Assembly (NCBI GenBank): GCA_026419785.1
Contig: JAODTK010004176.1
Coordinates: 124,001-188,000, forward strand
Direction: 5' to 3'
Source: Sclerodactyla briareus
Taxonomy: Eukaryota > Echinodermata > Holothuroidea > Dendrochirotida > Sclerodactylidae
DNA: 64,000 nt
A model generated the notes under the pieces. That model was not told the DNA's origin and searched no databases. It saw only the letters and a program-made list of their open reading frames with translations. This document shows, piece after piece, positions 36,433-49,074 of this stretch; the first letter of the stretch is position 1, and every line of letters begins with the position of its first letter. A program made the translations under genes and the position numbers.

Positions 36433-39270
36433 CCTTGGTTTACAAATACTCACCAATGTTATATGAGGATGTGAGGAAATCCCGTTAGATACAGGGCTGA
36501 CATGTTAGGGCAGACCTTAATGTGGAGGTAACCGGACTCTTTTATAGACCTGCACTGTAGTTCAGCTTCAGGAACGTCAGCCACGCCTTACTGAATGCCC
36601 GACGATGCTCCTGGCAATGAAAAGTAATAATGACCAGTGGGCTAGGAATTCACCCTAACATGTACTGGTACCTTTTCTGTTCAATCTAGAAATAATTAAC
36701 AACAGAATGCTTTGGAATAGAGTTTGAGTGTGGATAATCCCACTATACATAAATTTTGTATGCTTTGCTTCTTTGTTAACTCGAAAAGCACAAATGAAAA
36801 TGAGGAATTCACTCTGAAGTGATATTGCTTTCTAGATCGTGTTAGAATTAGGTCAGTTGGTCAATGACCTTAAGCATTAGTAAAAGCAATCCAGCACATT
36901 TAGCCTAAGCTGTTACGTGAGGTCTAACGTATGCAGAATCTTATAGTAGCATGGGCATCATGTTTACCCCCGTAACAAATCACTGCAATATTACTCACAC
37001 TGAGAGAAAGGACTTTGAGGTCTCTTCCGATCTGGTTTTTTCGATAATTCTTTCTGCATATCCTCCTCTGTCGTTGGCATGGCACCATCTCCAACAAGGG
37101 TCAGGTGTTGCGACATAATTAGAGAGCTCAGACTGTGAAAAGTGAAGATGGTATATTTCCTTGTGATAACTTCGAAAACAACCAGATCATCAGCCTCAAG
37201 TATTGATGGATTGGTTGAAGCTCCATCAAGCTAAGGGGTGGGGAACCTCTGGCCATAACTGTCCCTCGAGGCTCACAAGGCATCTCAACGAATACTGAAC
37301 CCCAATCATGCAAATGCTTCCTTTGAGAAGATGAAATAATTAATTGGCTCAGAACACCTAGGAAGGGTCTCTCTGGATACCTACACCTTGAATTTCATAA
37401 AGCCCAATATGTTCTTGTAACCTGAGCCGTTATTCTGGTGTGTACTACTATTTTTACAAAATAATAATTTTCTAATTTTCATTAGGGCAAATCCATAGAA
37501 ATGTCAACCAGAAAGTCATAGTATGGTCCCAAGGTAAATTACCACCTAGTGATCATGCATGGGGTCTGGTGCATCAATCACATAATCACCAAAAAAAGCA
37601 GGTTGGGAACTTTAATTATGACTCTTACCCAACGTGGCACCCCCATGACATGTCGAGCTTCTGGCAATTACACAATCCGGTTGGACACCCCATCACCACC
37701 ATTCTTTTTTTGCCATGCTAGTCGTCTAGTTCGTCGAGATTTTGGCTCTAAGATACCGCTCCCAAAAATAGTTACTAGAATCGTTTTCCTGTTTTTCTAC
37801 CAAACATTGGCCATCCATCGCTAGAATTTGCCAGCATTTTTGAAACTTCCGTTCAGTAAATCTTTTGACTTGCGTGAGTTTTGAAAGGTTTCTATTCTCT
37901 CGGGCTACACTGTTCCCCTCGTGGCATCAAGCTAGCTTCTTACTCGCTGTAGTGTTTTGCGTGCTGCAGCTGGCCTAACCTTCCGCGGTACTGGCCTAGC
38001 GCTTTTACCGCACAGGTTCTTGGTCTTTTCGGGATTCAGCATACTCACAGGCAGACACACATACACTAAGATTGACAGACACACATAACACTAGATGACA
38101 CAAGAATTATCAATCGAGTCATATATATAGCCTGATCATTAAAGGCATGGAGCCATTTCATTTGGCGAACATAGTTGGAGGAAATTAATCCATGTTGTTG
38201 TGTGTTGCTGCAGAGACCCTCGTAGACCCTTGATGCATTAATATGCCAGCATAACTGTAGTTAGTCCCTGGGGTGCGGTCCTCAAGGAGTCAGATTACAA
38301 AGACTCAAGTGGCATTCGGCATTCCGGCAGAGCATGAAAACAACCTCATTCCTCGTCTTGTTTGACACAGCTGGAGGTGCCAGACAGTCTGTCAGTAGAT
38401 ACAGACGGAGGTCGTCAACCATTCCAGGTACTCCTGGAATGACACCCACTTTCAGCAGTCCTCTGGTCCTGTTGCTTGGATATCAGTTGGGAACCAGTTG
38501 CTGTGGAAAAAGACAAAACAGGTTAGGACTGTTCTGTACTCTCTAATTTTTTAGTAGTAAATAGTAGGGCCCAGGATAATCCCCATTCGCAAAAATAACA
38601 TGTTACAAGCAAAAATTTGGCCATCAGCGGCGAACTTGAAGGGATCGCGGATTCTGTGAAAATCAAATTCACTCATGCGGAAACATTGGTAATCAGTTCC
38701 CACAAGTCCGACTTTTTGTTACAAAGGTGCGTCCATCGTCATATAAAAGTTTATTGAATTTTTTTTAAAAAAAGTCAAATTACTCACCAAGCCGGAGTAA
38801 ATAGAGAGACAGGTCTGGTGAAATAACGACAAAGGACACATGAATGTAGGAAGTCTCAGAGTCCCTGTCAGGTCTTGAACAGACCTCGTCATCATCCACC
38901 GCACAGGCCAGGAAGACGCCCCTCAGTCAGAAGAAGGGGTTTTGAAGTTGATGAAACCTCTGCAGCTTGGCTGCAGCATTGTTTAAGTGATAGTAGCAAC
39001 ATTAATGAAATTGTACCTGGTGCCCAATGTAAATAGGAAAGAAAGATTCCTCAAGGGAATGATTGAGTTGTTTTTGATTCAACGTGTGACTAGCATACCA
39101 ATATATATCTCTTGCTTTCAATATAGATATATGTGAGATCAATAGTATCACCCAGTACTAACTCAGCCATGGTTGTTAGATCAACCCTCATCATCACGTT
39201 ATAAACTGATAACATTAGGCACCTCAGTTACGACACAGGCCATGGCGAGTGAGGTTTTGCTTCCGGTGAG
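36433..39270. other. No gene recognised; one possible hAT end
   Basis: At about 37232, AAGGGGTGGGGAACCTCTGG resembles the CAGGGGTGGGGAACCT terminus of common hAT elements, but no partner end was found. Around 38335-38540 an open frame with a short Arg/Ser-rich stretch (SRYRRRSST) could be an exon, unsupported by splice sites. A 7-9 bp T/A-run pair lies near 38760. Confidence 0.35.
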
Positions 39271-39274
39271 GCTG

Positions 39275-39555
39275 CTGGATGTGCAAAACAGGTGGAGATG
39301 CAACCAGGAATAGGTTGGTAAATGCATCAAATACAGGTTCAGTATATCACCGGAAGATGGTAGAATGCACCGACAGTGTAGATGCAGCCGGCAAAACAGG
39401 TGGTAGATGCACCAAAAACCGTTGTAGATGCCCAAAAACATGTCGGTAGATGAACCAAAACAGGTGGTAAGATCCCAAACAGTAGATGCACTACAGGTCA
39501 GTAATGCACCAAAACAGTGAGAGCACCGTACAGGTCGGTAGATGACCAAAAATAG
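39275..39555. repeat. Irregular 22-bp minisatellite
   Basis: About ten to twelve diverged units of the type CACCAAAACAGGTCGGTAGA plus TG. The best-preserved units are at 39395-39540. Units vary from about 18 to 26 bp. Confidence 0.85.
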
Positions 39556-40134
39556 TGTTCAAACGATTAGCCATTACGGATTTACCGCTTACCGCTGATT
39601 ATTTTTTCCATAATCGTCCCGATACCGTACCAACACCATTATTCAATGTCATCACCTTACACGTTCACATGTCACTGCATTCCTTGACCACTTCCCTGAG
39701 TTAAATCCCATCATAGACCTACAGGGGTAGTCATAATACAGCTTTAGTTTTTCAAGTCATTACTTATCAGATTCCATACTTTTATTGCATGCATATTTTG
39801 GTTCCTGGTGAAGGAAACGAAAATATATACGCCACTTTCTAAATGGATTCGGCAGCTCTGGATACTCTGGTGAAATCAAAATCCGCTACGCGCAGCCGCT
39901 GGCACGAAACCTGAAAACACTTCCGTGCTAACCGTACACACCAACTGTGTTGTGTGTACACAATTGTAGGAGGTAACAGCAACGTTCATCATCTCTCCAC
40001 ACCACTTACGTCTTGGGTTTTTCCCATTGACCCTGTGTTTAAGAATGAAAAACTCGAGCGGTAGCGGTTGTCGATTCACTAACCATTGCTGTGGCCTTGT
40101 GACTCGCGAGACCTCTTACTCAATGCCATGATGA
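39556..40134. other. No feature seen
   Basis: AT-rich, no repeat or exon recognised. Confidence 0.4.
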
Positions 40135-40449
40135 ATGGTTTTTAATCCACAATTTCTCACTGGGTACAACGATGATATTATAGTTTTCGCAATGAATTTA
40201 GCCACATTCACAATCAATTCCGGCCGTTTTGCAATTACACAGCATCCCATTGTGTTAGAACCAATTAAAAATATGGACTCATTCGAAACAGTGCAAGGAG
40301 AGAACAAATCCTTTCGAAAACACACAATCATCAAGAATGTTTTTTCTGAAAATGTAAGATTAGATGATATGCAAAAATTATTTCGTCCTAACGCTAGAAG
40401 CGGGGGAGAAATTTCACTGAATCTCAGCCAAGATGCTCACTACCTATAA
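40135..40449 (+). CDS. Unrecognised 104-residue open frame
   Basis: An ATG-to-TAA frame of 104 codons with mixed, globular-looking composition: hydrophobic FAMNLATFTI, then polar VQGENKSFRKHT and a charged ENVRLDDMQKLFRP segment. No family, motif, signal peptide or membrane segment is recognised. An overlapping 72-codon frame lies on the opposite strand. There is no splice acceptor or polyadenylation support. In AT-rich sequence a frame of this length can be chance, so this is a weak call. Confidence 0.25.
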   Translation: MVFNPQFLTGYNDDIIVFAMNLATFTINSGRFAITQHPIVLEPIKNMDSFETVQGENKSFRKHTIIKNVFSENVRLDDMQKLFRPNARSGGEISLNLSQDAHYL

Positions 40450-41960
40450 CAATAATCTAACAAAATGGGAAGAGCGATGCCGGCCTAGCCTGAACTTCCT
40501 TGTCATTCAATGGCACCTGGGTGAGCCCTGGGGTGCATGGTCCAATTTACCTGATTGAAATTTGAACGAGACCTTTCATTACATTCAAGAATCAGTAAAC
40601 TTCTTGGAATAACTGGAAAGTAATGACAAGCCATCGAAATATAACATGGGAGTCAACAACAAAATTGTCTTGGCGCGGTATCAAAGACCCTCTTTCATGT
40701 AAACAATGCATTGTGATATATACTGTATCAAATAGAATCAGTTGAAAGATAGTTTCGTCCTGACATATTCACCCTTGCTGTCCTGTCCTTACCCCCTTCC
40801 CCAGGGTGTCCTCCACTCTCCTCGTCATTTGGAAATTCTTGAGCTGGGGCTGAGATCACAATGGTCTAATGTTACGATTTTCAAGCCCTATTGACTCAAT
40901 TTCCATTATTCTGCTTGCCTATCCCCCCCCCCCCCCTCCTTCTGGATCTGCCCCTACAAGACCAGTGCCTCTCCAATGTTTTCAAAATTCATTCTCCGTT
41001 GTCATCAAAACTCTGTCATGTATTTTCATATTTTAGATATATTAATTTCTTTAATTTAGTTGTTCAATTCCTGAGAGGTTCTTGGCAATGGTGGTTGATG
41101 TGAGATTTCCTGTAAATATTCCCTTTCTGATGGCAGCCCCCGGAGCAATCATGTATGATATTTCAATCACTTTCTTGATATCCTGAAAAATAGATATGCT
41201 CACTATGAACTTTGAAGGTTAATTTCCACTCGCCCCCCAATCCCGGCTAAACTCCATATCCGGTCATTATGAGATTCATATTGTTGAATTTAACCAGATG
41301 TGCTAATAAATATATCAGTTCCCGGGCAGGCCTGATGAGGGTTGCATCATTTGTCTTTATGTTCTTCCAAGGAGCAGCCAGACCAGTGCTTCTACTGAAG
41401 CCAGCCATTAGGCAGCATATGGAATATTGAAGAAAAACAAAGCCAGAAGGCTTAGTGAATCCGTGACTCTTTCTAACACCCTAAGCCATGACCAAGGACG
41501 AATGGGAAATTGTACCAGCTCATTAAGGGCAACAATAACGTCCGACAAATTTCCCAACCAACCAATAGGGTTGCCTGTTCCTTTATAAGAAAGTTACACA
41601 CTAAGTTTTGAGGTTTTCCTGCCCTCTGTTCTGACCCAATATAGGGTTCTGTACTCACATGGTGCACACACATACCAGTATATCTTGCACCATCCAGGTG
41701 TGGGTCGAGTCATTTTGTTTACTCTAGTAAAATTGGCCGAATGATTGACTTTGACAAATTTTCATATTTGACCATATTCACCCCGCTAACCGATACCCAA
41801 AACACGGTTCTTTACTCCCATATAAAGCTACATCACCAAATTTCCACCCATTTCAGACCAAGCATTCGGACTTATCGTGTCCACAGATTTTTCATCGTAC
41901 ATCTGTGACCTCATATGATCTGGTTAAGCGGTGACATTTCTTCTTTGCGATTTCGCGGTT
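40450..41960. other. No gene recognised
   Basis: No repeat or supported exon. A run of about 15 C lies near 40923-40936. Confidence 0.4.
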
Positions 41961-41995
41961 GGGGGGGGAGGGGGGGGGGGGGGGGGGGGGGGGGG
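41961..41995. repeat. Poly-G tract, 8 G + A + 26 G
   Basis: A 35-bp stretch with a single A at 41969, among the longest G tracts in the window. It could form G-quadruplexes. Run length is unreliable in most sequencing data. Confidence 0.95.
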
Positions 41996-42299
41996 TGGAT
42001 AAATTGCGATACCTGACATAACAATAGGGCTTTCATGTATCTCATTTATTGGGACGCACCCGGTTACTATATCACAGTCCGACTGCGTTTCCTCAATCAG
42101 CTAGCGGTTTACAGTCCTTCGTGTCAACTGACCCAGTCCAGTCAGGCACCACTTCGTCTGAGCTTTTCCCGTTAGTTGCTAGTGGTTGTTTGTTATTGTT
42201 CTACACTCATTATTTTAATGTTTTACACCGCTTCAAATATCATAATGACATCCTAAACATGCAATGAAGTTTCTCCCTTGATTATCTGAAAGAGCACGC

Positions 42300-42385
42300 C
42301 AGGGTTACTGCAGATTCTGTCAGACAATTTCTCATTACTTTTTCATGACCAACTGCAAAGGATTTCTCATGACTGCCTACCCAGA
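42300..42385 (+). mobile_element. Fragment of the hAT-like family at 31836
   Basis: CAGGGTTACTGCAGATTCTG then CATTACTTTTTCATGACC and TTCTCATGACTGCC match the left part of the 300-bp element at 31836-32135. The right end is missing. Confidence 0.65.
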
Positions 42386-42572
42386 AGGTAGTACACCAAG
42401 AGAGAAACAACAAACAACAATTGCTGTACCGGATACAGGTCAATGACAAACACACAATCTGCTAGAAACTGCCAATAGCCTTAGATGGATATAGGAGTGG
42501 CCAGACTACACCCAATTAACTGCCCTAAAAACCACTTAGGACCCTACATACAACTAATACATTTTCCATATT

Positions 42573-42986
42573 TTGTATGTACTCCCAGCCCCCACATGCA
42601 CACAGTACCAAACAGATTGTGCTAGTGCAATCACGAGTAAGCCCAAATGTAACTGTGATTATTTAGCAGAAATTGGAGAAGCAAGGCTGGATCTAAAAAA
42701 TAGCGTGAAACACCAAATCAATGATAAACCGGATTGTATGCACAATTGTCTATCCACAATGACTGCTAACACAAGTGCCCAAGCCAGTTATTTACAGAGG
42801 ATTACCAATGACGTGCAGCTAGATTGTGGACTGGCGATTATGTCTCCAAGTCGTGCAGTCACTGAAAGGTTGGCCGACATGAATGGGAATCAGTTGAAGA
42901 GGACGTCTGAATCAAAGATTACAACATTTACAAAATTATTCAGGAGAATTGACATTGACGTGAACCGCGACATCAAGACAAAATAA
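42573..42986 (+). CDS. Unrecognised Cys-containing frame, possible terminal exon
   Basis: A 137-codon frame ends in tandem stops (TAATAA), directly followed by an AATAAA. Two AG dinucleotides after a fairly T-rich stretch (about 42585-42607) could be splice acceptors, making this a last exon. The residues include a CNCDYLAEIGEARLDL stretch, a PDCMHNC cluster and a basic KLFRRIDIDVNRDIK tail. No known domain is recognised; the Cys spacing superficially recalls extracellular parts of channel or receptor proteins, but I do not claim this. The composition is more protein-like than most frames here, but no upstream exon was identified. Confidence 0.35.
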   Translation: MYVLPAPTCTQYQTDCASAITSKPKCNCDYLAEIGEARLDLKNSVKHQINDKPDCMHNCLSTMTANTSAQASYLQRITNDVQLDCGLAIMSPSRAVTERLADMNGNQLKRTSESKITTFTKLFRRIDIDVNRDIKTK

Positions 42987-45105
42987 TAAAAAATAGACGC
43001 ACAAAACTCGAAACAATACGAGGTCTTACACCAAGGGTGGTTGCGCCAGCGGGGTGGGGGGCAGGGGACTATGCCCACCTACTCCCATCGGGGAAGCCTG
43101 GCCCCCCCGTCGGGGAATTTTCCCATTTCGTCGGGGAACCCGAGTGCAGACTTTCCAAACAATAGAAATTGTATGAGGTGATAGTGGAGCCTGGGGAGGG
43201 GTCTTAGGGGGGGGGTGTCCACCCTCCCTTCTGATCTTTTTGAAAATTTAGGTTTTGTGAGGTGTCTAGATTGCAAACTGGTGAATTGTTGTTCAGTTTT
43301 TCGGGGTAATTTTATGTGACGATTTTCATAGTCAGTTTATATTATAAATTCACAATTAGGACATGACAATGTCAGTGAAAAAGTTCATTAAGTAATACAT
43401 ACGGTATCATCAAATAATGGAACATGAAATCTTAGATAAGGTAACTGACCAGTGATGGGTAGACTTATCAATACCCTCCCCCCCCCCAAGTCCTTCAGTA
43501 CAGTCAACTTTCAGACAGGCAGCCAAGGACAGGCAGCACGAAACTGCTACATTTGAGTGCCCGAGCTATCGGGCGACATGAATTTTAAGACATGGACCGT
43601 TACCGACAGACACTTTGAATAAAAAGTAGGCTACTGACAGAAAAAAAACTATAAAAAAAAAATTACATTGAATAAAAACACTTAAGGGGACCCAAATAGA
43701 ATTTAGCTGAGTATTGATCAAAATCAGTTCCGGCATTTTTCCAAAAGAAAGGAGAATTTTTTAACACCTGCTCTGTTTTCGGATTGACTTCTTATTTTGC
43801 TGTTTACTAGACTGAATGAACACATTTGCAACGTGTACGGCACCCTCAGCAATCAATGCACAAATACTGCATGTGTCTGATGTCATACGTACGTCGGCAT
43901 GGGGGATACCAGGTCCACTGCAACTGAAGTTTAGTTTACACTAACGGTAGTTGAGCCGACGGGGCTGGCGGAAAGAAATCACAGTATATTAGGCATCAGC
44001 AGCTAGGCCTAGGGATGAACTTGAGTAATTCATCATTACCAGTGGATTTTGGAGAAAACCAAAACTATTTAATAGGGCAGACTAACATGATTTAGGTTTA
44101 GACTAGACTCGCCTAGCAACATAAACCAACTCTGGGAGGCTGTTTAATTGGATTGCGTGTGATAAAGTCAGATGGGCGGTTGAGCGTGTGAAAACTCGAA
44201 ATGCGTGTGTCACACGCAAATGCGTGTGACTTGGAATGTCTGCGAGGAGGGTACCTAGACTATAGTGAAGTGAACAAAGCACAGTCCAAGTAGTACGACC
44301 AGTAGCTCGGTTGGGCTAACGGTAGACTAACACGATACCGTACAACCAAAATAATATGATGGCCGAAGTTTAAACAAATCCATGTGTGTATTCCACTAAC
44401 TCCACCAATGAATTGGAGTTTTCCCGCTAGTCAAAAAATGGACAGGGGGGGGGCTTATCTTTAACGTGGAATATTTTTTCTTCTTGGATTTGTTGCTACA
44501 TTTTGATTCTGCCCGTTCATGCTCTGCTTTCATGGAGGCGCTCATTTTGTAATAATGCCAGAGAGAAAAATGTTGATCTTGGGGTATCAAGGTTTGCTGG
44601 GTTAATTTCATTTCATGCTTCAGCCAGCGTAGCTTAAACTTGTTATAATATGTAGAGGATTTTTATTTATCACATGCATTATTTAGTTTCCATGAAAGAT
44701 AACATTCGATTTAATTAATTTATAGCATGTCCCTATTTTCACACTAACATAACATCATACAGTGTAACTGTGTGACAACAGGATGCACAATACTCAGTAC
44801 AGGAACCAACTCCACAGCACATGCATCATCAGCCAGTAGAGGCGAAACGATTTAGGCAAGTAGGGAGAACTTACCATCTCATGTTTTTCTTCATCAGCAT
44901 TGTTTGTTACTTTGTGGGCAAGAAAGTTGCTCTTTTTATAAGGTAGCTTTTTGTCAACGTCCTGTTTGCAATACTCTTCTTATGCCTGTCTTAGCACTCT
45001 TACTCTTAACTTAAGTCTTTACTAGTCCCCACCGTCCTACTCCTAGGCAGCGCTAGCTAGGTGTTAGACTGGCCTTAAACTACTTAGCCTACTTGTCTGC
45101 AGGTG
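42987..45105. other. No gene firmly recognised
   Basis: GGGG/CCCC-run pairs around 43054-43130 and 43205-43215 look like transposon-end debris. On the minus strand at about 44547-44460 an ATG frame carries a Lys-rich stretch (KCSNKSKKKKYS) that could be a first exon, but no donor site supports it. CACACGCAAATGCGTGTG near 44212-44230 is a short hairpin. Confidence 0.35.
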
Positions 45106-45109
45106 TCTT

Positions 45110-46250
45110 AATTAATGGAACCTACTAGACCTGGGGAAAAGGAATAAGGCAGTGCCTTGAATTATAATGCCTCAACTTAAAATCACCATGAGCACAATTA
45201 AGAAATATTCCATGCAATCGCTCGTAAAATAGGCTATCACGAATACTTCCATCAGCCCAACAGTCATTCAACCTATTCTTAAATGAGTTCGTGACTCTGC
45301 TTGTGTGACATTTTCTGGTAGACTGTAGTTCCAGTAAGTTCTCTTGTTACCTGGATGTATCAGATTTACTATGTTAGGGATTGGGCCCAGGGTGGGCTTA
45401 GGTCAGAATATGAAATCCCAGATTTTATTGCGCATGATTGCATAATATCTAAGCCTACCCATGTGTATGGATGTATGGATTAGTGTTTATAGGATCAGCC
45501 CTCGGGGTGGGGGTGGGGTAGATTCCGATTACAATGTACAGTAATCCCAAATCTTAAATCGTTACAAACACCTAAACCTATGGTAGCCCCTTACTCACTA
45601 ACCCTCAACCCACCCAATCCCATTCCCTAACAATAAATCTCATACACCCAGTAGTCAGGTAAACATGGGTATACATTATGCAGTAGACCATCATGTTGTT
45701 ACCAACACCTAAAACCTAGGAGTTAACCAATTAACCCTAACCCCTAACATATATCCAGGTGTAGGGTACACATAGATATTTCGCAAATCAGGGAAGGCCG
45801 AACAGTAAGAGTGTCTGATACTATCGAGTCAAGGGAAAATCATAGTTGTGTTCCAAATGATAAAGAGGGGTCGTGATAGTTCCCGAGTCAGGGGTAACAT
45901 AGCCGATATTACTATAACTCTGGATTCCAAACCACATAACAAGGCAACTACGCACTCTCGTTCCATATCTGTTCCAGTAGTCCAGGTGGGCCTCACAAGA
46001 GTTTCGTACAAATTCAATACCACTTTTTATCAAGTAGTACAGTTCCATTTTCAATATCCCACCACTTTGTTGGCTTTCTTTGTTGCTTCTGAACATTGTC
46101 TGGTAATTTCATTGAACAGTTCACATACACTCCTGGATCTTTTCCATCTTCCATTGATTTCAACAGCCCAGTTGTGCAGAGATGCAAAATTTTGAAACTT
46201 GGTACGATCCGTATCATGGCAGGCAGCCCAGTTGTGACGGATGTGATACA
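45110..46250 (-). pseudogene. Decayed LINE 3' region (reverse transcriptase C-terminus)
   Basis: On the minus strand, around 46180-46010, an ITRQCSEATKKANKVVG block is followed by LYETLVRP, a common pattern after the palm domain in CR1/L2-type reverse transcriptases (ATKKANKxLG, LYKSLVRPxLEY). Just upstream, another frame reads KDPGVYVNC, matching the usual DLGV block, so a frameshift separates the two. Further on, around 45340-45230, a SLPENVTQAES block and a LNDCWADGS block match the typical NSLPEEVVxAxS...NRLDxxW C-terminus. Between them lies about 0.4 kb with telomere-like CCCTAACCCCTAA (about 45735). Several stops and frameshifts show an inactive copy. The catalytic palm itself is not preserved in the window. 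Confidence 0.7.
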
Positions 46251-46359
46251 TGTATCAGCGCTCTCTTCAAGGCACGGGGGGCTCTTGGCCGTCTATGAAA
46301 ATACACAGGCGATCTTCATTGTACTCAGCTGATGTACTTTCCATTCCTTCCTCTCACAG

Positions 46360-46540
46360 TGATGCTGCTTTTGGTGGCGAGATGAATGGTGTGGCTATGA
46401 GGAACTCTGAGAAGAGATATCAGACCAGGGGGGGGGGGCGTGGGAAACAATGGAGACGACGCAGCTACGTATACGATAGTTCCAAGGAGGGTTTATCAGC
46501 AGAAGTTTTTCGTTCACTCTCGGAAAGATTGAGAAGATGA
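46360..46540 (+). CDS. Candidate last exon of an Arg/Gly-rich protein, not recognised
   Basis: A strong acceptor precedes the exon: a pyrimidine tract (CCATTCCTTCCTCTCACAG) ends in AG at 46358-46359. The frame reads from one leading base into DAAFGGEMNGVAMRNSEKRY, then a glycine stretch in an RGGGRGKQWRRRS segment, then YDSSKEGLSAEVFRSL and a TGA at 46538-46540. An AATAAA lies at 46790-46795, about 250 bp after the stop, consistent with a short 3' UTR. The RGG-like, basic segment suggests nucleic-acid binding, but no family is recognised. The glycines come from a run of 11 G, so a length error would alter the frame. Upstream is LINE debris; no preceding exon was found. Confidence 0.5.
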
Positions 46541-46789
46541 ATCAGACCAGGGAAGATGAAGCTGGGCAAGATGACACGAACAGAGATAGTTAAGCCACTG
46601 TGGTAATACCGAGGAAAGTTCGTTGTTGGCAATTTTTTTCTCCTTTGAGGTGATTCATGCTTCCTCCCTTCCCCCCCCCCCCCCCCCACTGCTTCATCCT
46701 AGCTTGGGAGCACAAAGTGTTCTCACAGTACACATGTGTGATATGTATGAATATTCGATCCATTCATCACTAGAAGGTACAGTCTGCAA

Positions 46790-46795
46790 AATAAA
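46790..46795 (+). promoter_or_regulatory. AATAAA polyadenylation signal candidate
   Basis: Canonical hexamer downstream of the candidate terminal exon 46360-46540. It gains meaning only if that exon is real. Confidence 0.35.
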
Positions 46796-49070
46796 ACTTC
46801 ACATATTAAAAGAACTCGGATGTTTTCGTAAGACAAGCCGTCCTGAGGTTTCTTTGTGTCCGTTGGAATGAAAGGATGAACAAAGATGTGTGTGGAGCAA
46901 TATTAGTGGAACGACGGGCAAGAGCGAATATCTGAAATACATTTCAACTGATGTGTAAACAACCCCTTTAATCAACGTGAGCAAGGTCATTCTCATCTCC
47001 CCTCCCTCCTCAACAATGATTACTATTCCACAATTTGTTATCAACCCAACGGATTAAGGCAATCTTGTGGTTGTTCAAACTATTTTGGTAGTCCAGGTTC
47101 GATTGCCACCTGCCATCGATTACAAAGGGACTCGTGGAGGAATAATGCAGAAATGTTTGTAATGACTCGTAATAGACAGTGTTGGTCGTTTGCACTCTAG
47201 CACTCCTATCCAGTATCCAGTGATAAATAATGCGTACAAGAAGCCACACTGAGCGTGAGCGCACTCCCATTACTTCTCCTGGCCCTCTAACCTAGCGAAC
47301 AGCCAGACAATTGATTTTGGAGTTCACACAGCAACTCTCTTCCAAGCAGTGTTGTAACAAGTTGCAACTTCTAGACTTGGGGTTGGGACGATTGACAAAG
47401 AATGACCGACTTCCATTTGACTCAGTGACAGTGACTACTTGAAATGACTTCACTTCTTTTGGTTTTGGTTGAAAACCGTTGAATATGACAAATTTTGGGA
47501 CTTGGTTACAATTGCTTCCAATTGTGTGGTGATAGAGGCTTGAAGGACACAGAGCTAGGGTGTTTTAGTGAAATGGAACCAGGCTCCATTTTGAGAGGAA
47601 GATGAAAAATCATTGTTTAATTTGGCCATTACTATTCGACCTTTTTGAAGCTCATGGGCGCCAAACACGCTCCCGGGGTCAACGGACCCTGGCTCCCAGC
47701 TTAAAATCAGCCCTGCACCAAAAGGTGTAACCAAATAGGTGTTGAACTGAGCTATTTGAGCAAAGGCAGACTACATCCCATGAGTACAAGTATAACACAA
47801 GTAATATTGTGTCCACAACTGCAATTGAAGTCCGAGCACTGCCACACTGTGTTACAGGCCAAGCCATGGAAATAGGCTTGCTGATTTCGTGGCTCCTCAC
47901 ATTTTAATTAACTTAAAACAAATTTGACCTTCGATACTTCTGTGCCTGTGAATGACATGTTGTCCACATCCTCGGTTCACTGAGAGTTGACAGTTGAATT
48001 TTTTTGCAAATACAAGTCGACCTCTGGTGACCTCATAATTACTCCTACTTTTGTTGGGACAAATCAGTTCATAATCTCACTACGAGTTTCATTGAAATGC
48101 CACAAGCATTGGAAGAATGACACAAGTTATCGAATTGGACCTCAGTCTTGTGTAATCTGAAACCTTACAAAACTGCCAAGGTTAATCTGAAACCCACGAG
48201 GGACTGCCAAGTTTTGGGTCCATTGAGAAAATTGCGCGTGTAGTTAGATATCACACTCTTGCTGACAATTCCAGTGGCAGCAGGATGCACGGGGATGGCT
48301 ACACACTCAAAATAGCAGCAAGTCACGAAGACTGGCAAATTTAGAAGGGCGATGGAGGGCCATGTGGGCGACACACATGGCTAGGGGTGTAGGTTGTGGT
48401 GAATTAGGGTGACAATGTTACAAGATGGGGATTGAAGTATTCTAGATCGCAAATTAACAAAACCGAACACACTGTTTGCGGGGAATCCTGGATATTACTA
48501 GACACTTGTGTCATGGGGGATATAACAAATACTGGGACTCTGGTGTTCTATCTGACCTTGACCTTTTTATATCAGCGTGAGGAGCACGAGAGTGAAGAGT
48601 TTCTTCAGACTCATTGGAACGTCAAGCACGTTACAGCTGCTTGGGATGAGGGGTCGGAAGGGTCAAAGGGTAGGCCAGCTGTTACTGTCAATAGGGGAAC
48701 TCTTATTCTAATGTTACTGGTTTAGGAGAAGCTTGAAGAAATGTTGCGGCCACTTCTGTGTCTGGTGACTATCAGCAACTCTCAGTATTTTTGACACATT
48801 TGGCACATTTGCATATGCTAAAAGTGCATTGAAACCTAGTTAATTCAAGCAACATGTGTTGGTAAAGTTTTGGGAAGAGACCGAGCGAGGCTAGCGATCA
48901 CTTTGACGTGTGTGTACCTTTGGGGGTATGTACATATGATATGCATACGATTAGTAAAAAATATCATAAAAATCTGTAAGCTAAAAGTTAAAGTTAAAAT
49001 CTTAGGATTACATGACACCTGGTTGGGATGATTGATTGCCTTCAATTCCGAAATTTTTAATACCAGATTC
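46796..49070. other. No gene firmly recognised
   Basis: A possible exon at about 48575-48660 encodes an acidic REEHESEEFLQTHW stretch after a CAG, but no family is recognised and the downstream donor is unclear. A tiny duplication of CTGAAACC...ACTGCCAAG lies near 48160-48210. Confidence 0.35.
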
Positions 49071-49074
49071 TGAG

